Made by a program: the position numbers and the translations under genes. This document shows, in pieces, positions 55,549-64,000 of a DNA stretch of 64,000 bases; within the stretch, counting starts at the first letter, position 1; each line of letters begins with the position of its first letter. This DNA comes from Galeruca laticollis (taxonomy: Eukaryota > Arthropoda > Insecta > Coleoptera > Chrysomelidae), in assembly GCA_963921935.1 (NCBI GenBank), contig OY998177.1, positions 12,313,280-12,377,279 of the forward strand. Reading direction: 5' to 3'. Under the pieces are notes generated by a model that did not search any database, was not told the DNA's origin, and saw only the letters and a program-made list of their open reading frames with translations.

Positions 55549-55726
55549 TGTTACGAACAGTATATTAATGCATTTAAAATAAATTAGAAATTGAGTGTGT
55601 ACTTAAATTGAATAGAAGTCGCTAGTTAAATGTATAAATACATTACATAAGTAGATATAACGTGTATATAAATTTATCCCACCCGGTGTGATAAAAACTA
55701 TTCAAAGAAATAACAAAAATATTACA
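55549..55726 (+). repeat. 5' LTR of the Gypsy element
   Basis: Begins TGTTACGAACAG, contains TTTATCCCACCCGG near its end and finishes ATATTACA; followed by ATGGTGTCAGGTGTGTGG, a likely tRNA primer site, beginning 1 bp after the LTR. TTTATCCCACC also occurs at the end of the solo LTR at 62,269-62,643, suggesting related lineages. Confidence 0.7.
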
Positions 55727-55770
55727 ATGGTGTCAGGTGTGTGGTAATATAAATAAATAGTTAGTTAAAC

Positions 55771-57600
55771 ATGGCCAAGAGAGTAAGTGACCTGAAAGTG
55801 ACGAAACTAAGAGCAGAATTGGATAATTGCGAGTTAGAAACGTCCGGTAAAAAAAAGTGAATTAGTAGAGAGACTTAAAATGGAACTGGAAAGTGACAGC
55901 TTTGATCCAGAAGCATTTTTATCCAAATACGAGGTTGCCAACTTAATCTCATCAATTTTTGCTATGGACGAGAATATGTCACTATGAAAAACGATATTTC
56001 TGCTAACATGGTCAAGACTTCTACTAATATGGACGAGGAGAACCATGAAAAATGATATTTCTACAACTATGAACGAAAATATTTCAACTTTGAAGAACGA
56101 TATTTTTGCTAACATGGACGAGAAGATTTCAACTATGAAGAACGACATTTCTGCTATCATGGACAATATTTCTGCCGATATCTTATTAATGAAAGATGAC
56201 ATTGTTGCTGACGTTGAAAATAAAATTTTTTCTCTTAAATCGCATATTGAGGATAAGATAACAAAATAACAACGATGGATGAGAAAATGGAGCATAAAAT
56301 GACAACGGTGGACGAGAAAATCAGAGAAAAAGTTGACAGATTTAATAACACAAGACACACCAACAGAGGAAAAGATGATCGAACAAATAAAACCCTGCAG
56401 GCTAGAAACACAACCCACGATAGAAGACATTGGAAGTTTTGCCCTAGTAAAGTTCTTCGCTCACTACACCGTCCCGTGTCCTGCGCGGAAGCGGAACATA
56501 TCCAGCCCGTTGCCGGAGCTGATTCGGTATCATTCGCTTATTACAACGGTTGTCCATCGTGCGGATGCCTACACCACTGTACCACTTTCATCAATTCCGA
56601 TTTACAAACAACTAGGTGTAATATATTCTATTTACAATAATTGTTATTTCTGATCTGACTAAGTGATTGAATATTGCTCTTAGTAAATATAACAATAGGG
56701 AATTAATTATGATTGCCATTCTGTTAGACGAGGAAGAAGAAAAAGAAAGAAAGAAACATTCATCTAGAGACGGTATTGGAGTAGCGATATTTTGATAACA
56801 CGAAAATCTGGAGGAGAATACTGGACATTATATTATACAATATTATGCAAAATATTATATACGCGTACTGCTGGCTGTACAAATCGGTCTTATCACATTG
56901 GGTGCCAAGCGCGGAGCGTTCCGTCGCCTGTAAAGTATTCTCCAAAATATACAAGATCGGTTCGATGATGGCACGGTACGGTCCCAGTAGTATACGGAAC
57001 GATGTAGTGGGCGACGTCTCATAAAATTCTGTACAAAAAATACTTTTTTCCATGTGTCGGTACCGTTATGGTCATGACACGGTAAGGTATGGTGAGCGAA
57101 GACCTTCAAAGCTCCAACGGTCGACGGAAATACATCGTGGACCAATTATGTAAAACAATTTGAAGCAGCCGCAAGAGTGAGTCATTGGTTCAATAGGGAG
57201 AAGGCAGTGAACTGAACCATCGCACTTCGGGGAGATGCCTTTGATGTACTTTAGTCGACACCACTTGGACGACTTTGAGCTGCCAAAGAAGAGAGTCATG
57301 AAAACTTCAGGATGTAACAAAGTAAGGACCATGTAAGAATAAGGTGAGTATGATAGGCTTGACCACATCGTCAACATGGTAAAAGGTATGGTGGACAAGA
57401 ATCCGAAGATGATCAGATGCTGCAATTGTGGCGAGCCAGACCATGTAAGTAGTTCGCATAAGCGCCCTATGACTCCTGCCTTGATTGTGAAGTAGCCACG
57501 AAGGCTGCGGAGTACAACAAAGTTAAGAACATGCAAGCAGATGGTGCCGAAGACCAACTAAACCAGATCGTTAACTTGATAAATAAAGAGTATGGTAGAC
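55771..57600 (+). pseudogene. Gypsy gag with N-terminal SAP domain
   Basis: The start ATG at 55,771 opens MAKRVSDLKVTKLRAELDNC, a SAP domain, a DNA/RNA-binding helix pair that is a known addition in some insect Gypsy gags. A one-base shift at about 55,850 leads to ELVERLKMELESDSFDPE, then a coiled coil built of repeats of the type MDEKISTMKNDISA (55,970-56,270). After the inserted element (56,452-57,104), gag continues with KAPTVDGNTSWTNYVKQFEA and EKAVN, a stop, then TIALRGDAFDVL. A knuckle-like CCNCGEPDHV-type region near 57,420-57,440 follows. Stops and shifts make it a pseudogene. Gag would form the particle. Confidence 0.75.
56452..57104. mobile_element. 650-bp inverted-repeat element inserted in the Gypsy gag
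   Basis: The left end reads GTTCTTCGCTCACTACACCG and the right end, reversed, reads GGTCTTCGCTCACCATACCT. The similarity extends inward for about 30 bp (CCGTGTC). The interior is unusually GC-rich for the window, with many CGGTAC-like tetramers, and has no gag-like sequence, whereas gag resumes immediately at the right border. No target duplication is clear. Probably a non-autonomous DNA transposon of unknown superfamily. Confidence 0.6.
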
Positions 57601-57979
57601 AATAATCCGAAGAAGATCAGATGCCGGGCGAGCTAGGGCATGAACGCAGTTCGTCTATGCGCCCCAGGATTCCTGCAACTCATAAATTGCAGTCACAGGG
57701 AAAACTAGACAGTGGCGAACATCGAGCTGGTGTTCGAGCTGGTGTGAGTCACCAAAATACCGACCCCCTTTTCAGACGGACGTGTCCATAAGACTGTTTC
57801 CACTGTAACAAGGAGGAATCTAAGGAAGCTCCAGTTTCATGAACTACCCTAACTGACGAAGAATAGTCACCCACCAGGGTCAATGAAGATTAGGAGAATT
57901 ATCCTTACCTACAGTTGATTCGGCAATAGAAGGTAGAATATCGACGACATTCCTGGCAAGACGTGTAAAGATTTTCACC

Positions 57980-58640
57980 TACACTCGAGGCATATTGGGG
58001 TCAGTGGGACTACGTTGTCCTGGAAGAAGGGCTGTTGAAAAGAGTCCTTGAAAACTATATTGGTTCCGAGATGAGAAGACAGCTATTTATCCCGAGAACG
58101 AATGTAGCTGAGGTACTTAAGAAGTTACACGACAATCCATCGGGAGGTCGTCTGGGAGGAAAGAAAATCCTTCAGTGAGTCCATGAAAAGTTTTATTGGA
58201 TGAACGATGTGAAGGAATGTTGTGAGAAATGTACTTCTTACTTCACGAGTAACGCACCACATCGCAAGAGAAAGGCACCCATGAAACAATATAATGATGG
58301 AAGCCCATTCAAAATGATTACTTCAGATATGGCTGGACCTTTCCAACGACCGAATATGGTGGTGAATACATCCTGGTTGTAATGGATTATTTCATAAAGT
58401 GGTTGGAAATTTACGCGATCCCGAATCAAGCGGCCCCAACTCTCGCGGATGCACTGGTAAAATTTATCAGCTCATATAGAGTGCTCTTGGAAGTCCATAG
58501 CGATCAAGGAAGAAATTTCTAGAGCCAATTATTCCAGGAAATGTGTGAAAATCTGGGAATGGAGAAGACCAGGACAGCAGCATTACATCCACAGTCACAG
58601 GGAATGGTCAAGAGAATGAACAGAACCATCGGACTAACAT
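57980..58640 (+). pseudogene. Gypsy integrase, catalytic Glu lost
   Basis: The plus strand reads KRVLENYIGSEMRRQLFIP, then LKKLHDNPSGGRLGGKKIL: the zinc-binding region, in which the second His of the usual H-x-H pattern is Arg. Then FYWMNDVKECCEKCTSYF (Cys pair), SPFKMITSDMAGPFQRP (first catalytic Asp), DYFIKW-like, VHSDQGRNF (second Asp) and LHPQSQGMVKRMNRT. The catalytic Glu (usually VERFNRT) is Lys. Stops at about 58,176, 58,380 and 58,520 interrupt it. It ends shortly after, at about 58,640, where the element stops without a 3' LTR. In an active element it joins cDNA to host DNA. Confidence 0.85.
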
Positions 58641-59055
58641 AAATGAGTTTTTTGTTGTAATCTTTGGTATAATAACTATTCTTTGCATATCCACAGCAAA
58701 TTATTCAGTTGAATTTTCCCCAGTTTTGATATCGTCATCTTCGTACGATTTTCCTTGTATGACCCTGGTCATCACATAGTTCACTATTGTTTAACAAGGA
58801 TAATTCTTCCAAATTTAAATGATTTTCATTCATATGAGTACCGTACAACTTGGACATTAATCTTGTGATAGCTTTGAATATCCTATAATCTCTTTCTCAA
58901 AAACTTTTCTAAATGTTTCGTAATAAAAGGTTCAATTTTGGACTTAAAATCTTCCCACATTCTATGAATAGGCAAGTCACTAGGTAGATATCTCTTCTAC
59001 TATGCGCATGTGCCAAATTATAATGAGACTGAGTAGGATGAAAAGAATCAATATG
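58641..59055. other. Spacer, no firm feature
   Basis: The minus strand gives a loosely protein-like reading (FKAITRLMSKLYGTHMNENH) broken by stops. It is too weak to assign. Confidence 0.3.
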
Positions 59056-59059
59056 AGTT

Positions 59060-59240
59060 TTACTGTTTTAAATGAAACTAAATATTTCTAGATTATTCCA
59101 CAATATATTGATAAAATGTTAAACATTCTAAGAAATTTGACAAATATTTAATCAATATATTGTGGAATTATCTAGAAATATTAAGTTCCATTTTAAACAG
59201 TAATGTGAGTAGATTCCACAAAGTAAGGGTTTTAATTTCA
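59060..59240. mobile_element. Miniature PLE-arm palindrome
   Basis: Two inverted arms (59,063-59,111 and 59,152-59,206) each carry the PLE outer-arm sequence (TTTAAATGAAACT ... TCTAGA ... TTCCACAATATATTGAT) around a core of about 40 bp. The outer motif TTCCACAAAGTAAGGGTTTT follows on the right. It is a PLE pair that has lost its entire coding core. Confidence 0.75.
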
Positions 59241-61737
59241 TCAATATGAGTCTTAATTTGTGCATACTTTTCCAAGGATATCTTAATCCCTGTTTAATTT
59301 TCCAAGTCTATCTCTTTCACTTGTATCACTCTCTCATTTTCTCGCTTATCTCCCTCCTGGAAAGGACTCATTGAGGTTTTTTCAAATATTAGGTTGTAAC
59401 ATGTCGATCGACTGTTACGATTACCATTGGAGTATTGTATTTTAATTGTATCGGACTAATGGTTCGAAATTTAAAAACTAGTCCCATTTTAAAATTTTGT
59501 GTATTTAAACGATATCGTACATAGGAAAACCTTATTCCATTCTGTTAATAATTGAAAGTATTGTGGTGGTTTGACATCTTCGCTGATGAGGTGAAATTAT
59601 TCGATCATATTTTCATGAATGTGCTCACAAGGCTTTATTTTGATTATAATATGGGTTGACGTTTATTTACTTTAGTGTATATATAATTCTTTTTCAACAA
59701 AAAAGACACATTTCATATTTTTTGAAGCAAATATTTACTAAATTCTTTTCTTTCCCTTTTCAGCTTCATAATTTTGCATTTTCTAATCATTTAGGGAACA
59801 GAACAAATAAGATAGAACAAACTACTGTTACTTTTATTTTAAAAACTTGATTCAGTTTTCTATATGTTGGAGCATAAGCGTCCAATTTGTTCTATCTGTT
59901 CCTTCCCTCCCAATAATTTTCCTTTAACTTTTTCTCCTCTTTTCTCTCCGCAGTTCTGCAGCCCCTGTATAGCCATAGACAACACCGCTATGACATAGAG
60001 CATAGAACAATTCGGATCCGGTCGTGATGGAAAATTAAGCACCACATCTCCATCTATTAGGACCTAGCTGAGTGCTGAACCATTCCAGAACCTCTTCAAG
60101 TTAGGTCTTTTTTTTATTCTCAATTCATGGAAATCTAGATTTGGAGATTTCGATTATATAACTGCATTCTTGTTCGTCATGTATTTTGGATATGCAGTCA
60201 ATGTGAATGAATTATCTTATTTTTCTTATTTTAATATTTGATTTTCAGCAATTTATAGTATCTTGGACCATCGCGTTAAGACACTTTCATTATTTTATTT
60301 TATTAAGTTGAAGTAAATATATATTCTAAGTTTTTCCAGTTTGTAACATTGTTAATATTTTGTTTAAATAAAGTTATTAGGGCTTGAAAAACTTGGTGGT
60401 GTCCAATCTAATATCGATTGTTCACTTCATCCTAGTATAAGCTATAAGAATACTTCAACTGAGGCCCAGCACCACTACCTGAGAAAGAACCACCAGTCGG
60501 GTAGGTAAGATAACTGAGACCCTTATACGGTAATAGCTGCGTCACATGTCTGTCAAATCGTGCGCAAAAAAATAGTTTTGCAAACTTAAATTGTCTTGCT
60601 GTCTGCTGGAGTATATGAGACTTCAATGTTACTAACTTCTCTGTTTTTATTTGTTTTCCTTTTCGTTTAGGATCTCCTTTTACTCATTCTTCTGTTAGTT
60701 CTTTCGCTTGTCCTTCTATCTGAATAATCCCGTATGTTAAAGGTGCGCTATATTTTATAGTAACTCTTTTATGAGAAAGCGCATCAATCCTTAAACATTT
60801 CGCCGTATTACCCAAAAATAGTATTTATTGGTTCATCACTAATTCTTTGTGAGCATGAGAGCAGCACTTCTGTGTTGCTGTTTGGATTTGAAAGATAACT
60901 TGAAACCTCTTGGTTGAAAGCAGCTTAGTTTTTCTTTAATTTTAAGTGCAGAATCATTGGAATTCTAAATTATCGAGACCAGAGTGTTAATATCTAATGT
61001 GCTATCGTCGCACGATACTCTCAGGATTTTTATGGAAGCAATTTTGTAATTTCTGAACAGTGTACTGAATTTGCTCGATTTGGTCCAAACTCCCATGCTC
61101 CAAGTATAGGAAGAATATGTACTTTTTAAAAACTATTGAATCGTTTTTTAATAAGTTTAGGCTTACGCTGAAAATTCTTCTTTGAAATCTAAAATCAGAG
61201 AAAATACACAACATAATTTACAGATGTGAAACGGACATTCGTCCTACACAGTTTCGATTTCCACTAGGCTTAGGCAGACATGACACACTCTTCAGATTAA
61301 CTGTACTACAATAGACGAATGATGTATAGGCTGTATGTGTCACAACGTTTTTGCGCAACTGACCCGCGCATGGAGTACCTGGAATCGCGAACTACAAGAC
61401 TATTTTACATAAACAATAGAATAAAATATTTCAAAATATATCAAATTAGAATACATTTTAGGATATCGCCTTTAATATCGATACGTATTCTAAATGTCAA
61501 GGTAAATTAACTTTTAAGTCATTACAAATGAAAATATACAACATCAGTGTTACATTCGTTGGTTTGAATCTGGCTTGTGTTTGTCAAGTGACAGTGCAAA
61601 TAAAAATGACAATGGCGAAAACATGGCGTTACAAAGTTGAGTATTATTAGTTACTTTATATAATATTAGGTTATTTTTCAATTTATTTAGGATTTAGTTA
61701 TCATGAAGTAATTAATAAAAGTAAGTGAACATTTAAA
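59241..61737. other. AT-rich DNA, no feature recognised
   Basis: About 2.5 kb with short frames only. I looked for tRNA-like, transposase-like and splice-bounded segments and found nothing convincing. Confidence 0.4.
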
Positions 61738-62043
61738 ATGCCATCACCAGTTAGAATTCGTTATAGTTGTATTGTAAAAAGTTGTAATAGTAAATACTTT
61801 TGGTCGTCTACCAATTTGGAGTTTATGAAAAAAACATTTTTCAAGTTACCATCTGACATTAATTAATCGAAGGGAACAGTGGTGCAACATTTTAGAACTT
61901 CCTTATATATCCAAAGATCAAATGTTGTGTGAAGACCATGTTGATGATGAGGTATTCACAAATTCATTACGAAACCCTTACCATACACCACCAAAAGTAA
62001 TTGAACATAATTATAATACCAAATCTTTAGAAAGTACATGATT
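61738..62043 (+). pseudogene. THAP-domain zinc finger, frameshifted
   Basis: From ATG 61,738 the frame reads MPSPVRIRYSCIVKSCNSKY, then FMKKTFFKLPSDIN and a stop. One base over it continues REQWCNILELPYISKDQM and LCEDHVDDEVFTNSLRN. This is the C2CH pattern of THAP DNA-binding domains: two N-terminal Cys, a Trp-Cys in the middle and C-x2-H near the end (CEDH), with the usual Phe replaced by Val. THAP domains occur in host regulators and at the N-terminus of P-element and ISL2EU transposases, so it may be a transposase head. No catalytic domain follows within the window. Confidence 0.65.
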
Positions 62044-62268
62044 TCCTGTAGAAAGAAAGAGTATTTTTTGTAACAGTAATGATAGTCTTAAAGAAACTCA
62101 ATTTGAATCTTTGCCCAAAAAAACATTGTTTGGAATCTTGTATTTTAAGTGAAAAAAATTAAGTTAGGGTCAGTAATGTATCTCCCAATAAGAAAAAATG
62201 TATTCCTTAAATAAGATCGGAAAAATATAATTTGTAATGTGATGTTCTTCTTATTTATTTAAAGTTTT
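62044..62268. other. Spacer, no feature recognised
   Basis: Short AT-rich stretch between the THAP segment and the solo LTR. Confidence 0.3.
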
Positions 62269-62643
62269 TGTTTCGATGGGTGGGATAAACTTATACACAC
62301 GGTATGTCTACTCACTTTATTTATTTATTCACTATACTATTTATTTCACGAGATCAATTTATCAACTGACTTCTCCCGCTTTTCAGTCCTTGAAATATTA
62401 GTGCCTTTTATTCCAGATCATTCTAGAATGCAGCTCACACACTAACGGCCTACCTGGAAGGCTCTAGATAAGATTAGTCACAAAAACAATGTACCTCACT
62501 GGAAATTTCTAGATAAGAATAGTTGCGAAAACAATGGTAAACAGTTCGTAGAAATCCCGGCGTCTGCGCCATAATTTTAACTCTCATACATAGCGTAAGC
62601 AAAGTCGTATTCTGAAAGTACACCAATGTACGATTTCGTAACA
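62269..62643 (-). mobile_element. Solo LTR of a Gypsy-type element
   Basis: On the minus strand it begins TGTTACGAAATCGTACATTG and ends TTTATCCCACCCATCGAAACA, 375 bp, with the TG...CA ends of an LTR and the TGTTACGA start common in insect Gypsy LTRs. An AATAAA-like signal and a purine-rich stretch lie in its 3' half. No internal coding region adjoins it, so it probably arose by LTR-LTR recombination. Flanking 4-6 bp duplications are not evident. Confidence 0.6.
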
Positions 62644-62750
62644 GTAAATTGAAAAAGACACTTATCAGTAGTAATAATTAAATTAAAAAAGTAATTAAAT
62701 TGTCTTATTTCAAAAGTTTTATTCAAAACTAGATCCAGCTGGCATGAATT

Positions 62751-63080
62751 TTACTTTTCCGCCCAACCTATCTGATATGCGAAAAAAGTATTGGTTTTCC
62801 CCAAAAAAAGTTTGAAATATGATGAGAAATCTTTTTTCATCTCAGCTACCGAAGAGCTTTTACAGCCACCATACCGCCTTATCACAGATAAATCTACACC
62901 TGCATTTGCAAGTAAGGTCGCCAAGGCCCTTCTAAAATAATTACTTGTATACTCCTCTGGACTTTCAGATATTTTGCTATTACTTTTCCGCCCAACCAAT
63001 ATGCGAGAAAAGTATTGGCTTAGTTGGATTTTAGAACAAAAATTATGAACTATTTTTGCGTTTCCCATCAAGAACAACAC
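62751..63080 (-). pseudogene. Tyrosine-recombinase C-terminus, Crypton-like, degenerate
   Basis: The minus strand reads ESPEEYTSNYFRRALATLLA, then NAGVDLSVIRRYGGCKSSSV and AEMKKDFSSYF. The catalytic C-terminal pattern of insect Crypton-like recombinases is 'T.H.FRR..AT.L...G.....LKR.GGWKSS..AE.YI', with the H-x-x-R pair and the nucleophile Tyr near the end. Here the His is Asn, the Arg is kept, and GGW is GGC. Recombinases of this class integrate by site-specific exchange. Within the frame, 62,750-62,800 and 62,980-63,025 are direct repeats (ACTTTTCCGCCCAACC). Confidence 0.6.
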
Positions 63081-63155
63081 AAAAAAACGGTTTTTAGAAA
63101 AAAAATCCTGTGTGTATGGCGTCGTTGTCGTCGGCCACTTTTCGTTGCATGTCTT

Positions 63156-63960
63156 GTTAGCACGATACAGCCTCCGGAGTGCAACAAGTCGCCAATTTCA
63201 TGATTGAATATTGTTCGGAATATCTTACAGATGAACCCTATTGATTTTAAACTCACCATAGCCAGTACAACGGGTGCTATAGTAATTGAAGTACGACACT
63301 TTTGTCATTTTTTGAGAAATTTCAGTTTGTTAGCACGATACAGCCTCCGTAGTGCAGTAAGTCACCAACTTCATGATTGAATACTATTCAGGACATCATA
63401 CAGATGAACCCTGTTGATTTTAAGCTCACGAGAACTAGTACAAAAGGTGCTATAGTACTTTAAGTACGACATTTTTGTAATTTTTGGAAAAATTTCAGTT
63501 TATTAGCACGATACAGCCTTCGGACTATATACAAGTGACTGGATATTATTCAGAGCGTATCAAAGATGAACCCTATTGATATTCAGCTCACTAAAGCTAG
63601 AGCAACGGGTTCTATGATACTTGAAGTACCAAATTTTTGTCATTTTTGGAGAATTTTCAGTTTGTTAGCATGATACAGCCTCCAAAGTATATACAAGTGA
63701 CCCATTTTATGATTGAATATTGTTCGGGGCATCTTATAGATTGACCTTATTTATTTTCAACTTACTCGAGTAAGTACAGCGGGTCCTATTAATCCAGATA
63801 TACTATATTTTTGGTTATTTTTGTTGAAATTTTGGTTTACTAGCACGGATATAGCCCCGAAGTGTATACAAGTGACAGTTTTATTATAGAATAATGTTCA
63901 AGGGATCTCACAGATACGGAAAAGTTAGTTTTAGTCTTTAAAATCGTCTATTATTTTTTC
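63156..63960. repeat. Satellite array, 173-bp monomer, five copies
   Basis: Monomers begin GTTAGCACGATACAGCC (or close) at 63,156, 63,329, 63,502, 63,664 and 63,839, giving periods of 173, 173, 162 and 175 bp. Each contains CATGATTGAATA-like, CAGATGAACCCT(A/G)TTGAT, GGGTGCTATAGTA-like and TTTTTG...ATTTCAG segments. Copies 1 and 2 are the most alike. Copies 4 and 5 are increasingly degenerate toward the right, and copy 5 is partial. Confidence 0.9.
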
Positions 63961-64000
63961 TCCAACTGCTATGAAAAGTAGCGTATTTCTCATAGCTTAC

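Larger units (their letters stand above)
55549..58640 (+). mobile_element. Ty3/Gypsy retrotransposon, deleted in pol, 3' end missing
   Basis: A 5' LTR (55,549-55,726), a leader, a gag with SAP domain and coiled coil (from 55,771), capsid and knuckle regions (57,105-57,500), then directly an integrase (about 57,980-58,640). Protease, RT and RNase H are absent, so a large internal deletion occurred. No 3' LTR is found. A 650-bp inverted-repeat sequence is inserted in gag at 56,452-57,104. Confidence 0.8.

Noticed and set aside
55834..56430. 198-residue minus-strand frame
   Set aside because: It is the antisense of the Gypsy gag coiled coil; the plus strand carries the SAP domain and gag motifs.
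56760..57557. Minus-strand frames through the insert and gag
   Set aside because: Antisense to gag or within the GC-rich inverted-repeat insert; no protein family recognised and the plus-strand gag explains the sequence.
60425..60560. tRNA-like or snRNA-like GC-richer block
   Set aside because: No cloverleaf, A-box/B-box spacing or anticodon arm could be drawn; probably an unrecognised repeat.
1..64000. CRISPR arrays, bacterial operons or a prokaryotic defence locus
   Set aside because: Repeat types, splice signals, microsatellites and element families are eukaryotic; no repeat-spacer array or operon organisation exists.

Overview
The window looks like intergenic or intronic DNA from an AT-rich eukaryotic genome, almost certainly an arthropod and probably an insect. 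The evidence is the repeat content: Penelope-like elements (PLEs), insect-type LINEs, Ty3/Gypsy and BEL/Pao remnants, mariner, PIF/Harbinger, ISL2EU-like and Crypton-like sequences, long (TA)n and (AAT)n microsatellites, and eukaryotic splice signals. I see no operons, rRNA or tRNA and no complete host gene. A beetle or hemipteran would fit, but that is an impression from the element families and not a determination.

Layout: 1-0.33 kb holds a PLE GIY-YIG fragment. 0.69-1.93 kb holds complex local repeats. 4.1-5.9 kb is a decayed mariner-like element, 6.5-8.1 kb a 5'-truncated PLE between inverted arms, and 8.36-8.76 kb a MITE. 9.55-11.36 kb is a terminal-inverted-repeat element with an internal hairpin. 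11.4-12.8 kb holds ISL2EU-like remnants, a YqaJ-type nuclease and an IS5/DDE_4 transposase in convergent orientation. 12.87-17.9 kb is an I-clade LINE with RNase H (minus strand). 18.5-21.2 kb contains palindromic tandem and dispersed repeats. 21.65-21.9 kb is a peptidase-like terminal exon and 22.4-23.1 kb a Harbinger transposase. 26.27-28.9 kb is an LTR-retrotransposon remnant with a coiled-coil gag. 31.42-31.55 kb is a well-bounded candidate host exon. 33.34-37.42 kb is an almost intact CR1-group LINE (minus). 37.47-38.43 kb is the 3' end of a LINE with a restriction-like endonuclease, sitting in (TAA)n.

From 38.8 to 47.2 kb lies a PLE graveyard. One PLE is split by an RTE-like LINE with a clear 14-bp target duplication (40,559-43,860), and a BEL/Pao scrap lies nearby. 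47.5-48.35 kb has hairpin elements and a Crypton N-terminal exon. 49.24-54.2 kb is a second jockey/CR1-group LINE (minus) whose endonuclease is interrupted by an internally deleted mariner (51,874-52,808). 55.55-58.64 kb is a deleted Ty3/Gypsy element with a SAP-domain gag, itself carrying a 650-bp inverted-repeat insert. 61.74-62.04 kb is a THAP-domain pseudogene, 62.27-62.64 kb a solo LTR, 62.75-63.08 kb a tyrosine-recombinase C-terminus, and 63.16-63.96 kb a 173-bp satellite array.

The window is best read as layers of transposition. Elements are nested in one another and several insertions can be ordered relative to each other: RTE after PLE, mariner after LINE, inverted-repeat insert after Gypsy. 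Most coding sequences are pseudogenes. The closest to intact are the CR1-group LINE (one frameshift), the RTE-like LINE (one frameshift), the truncated PLE frame at 6,739-7,716 and the restriction-like-endonuclease LINE tail. Family assignments come from motif recognition by eye, with no database search.
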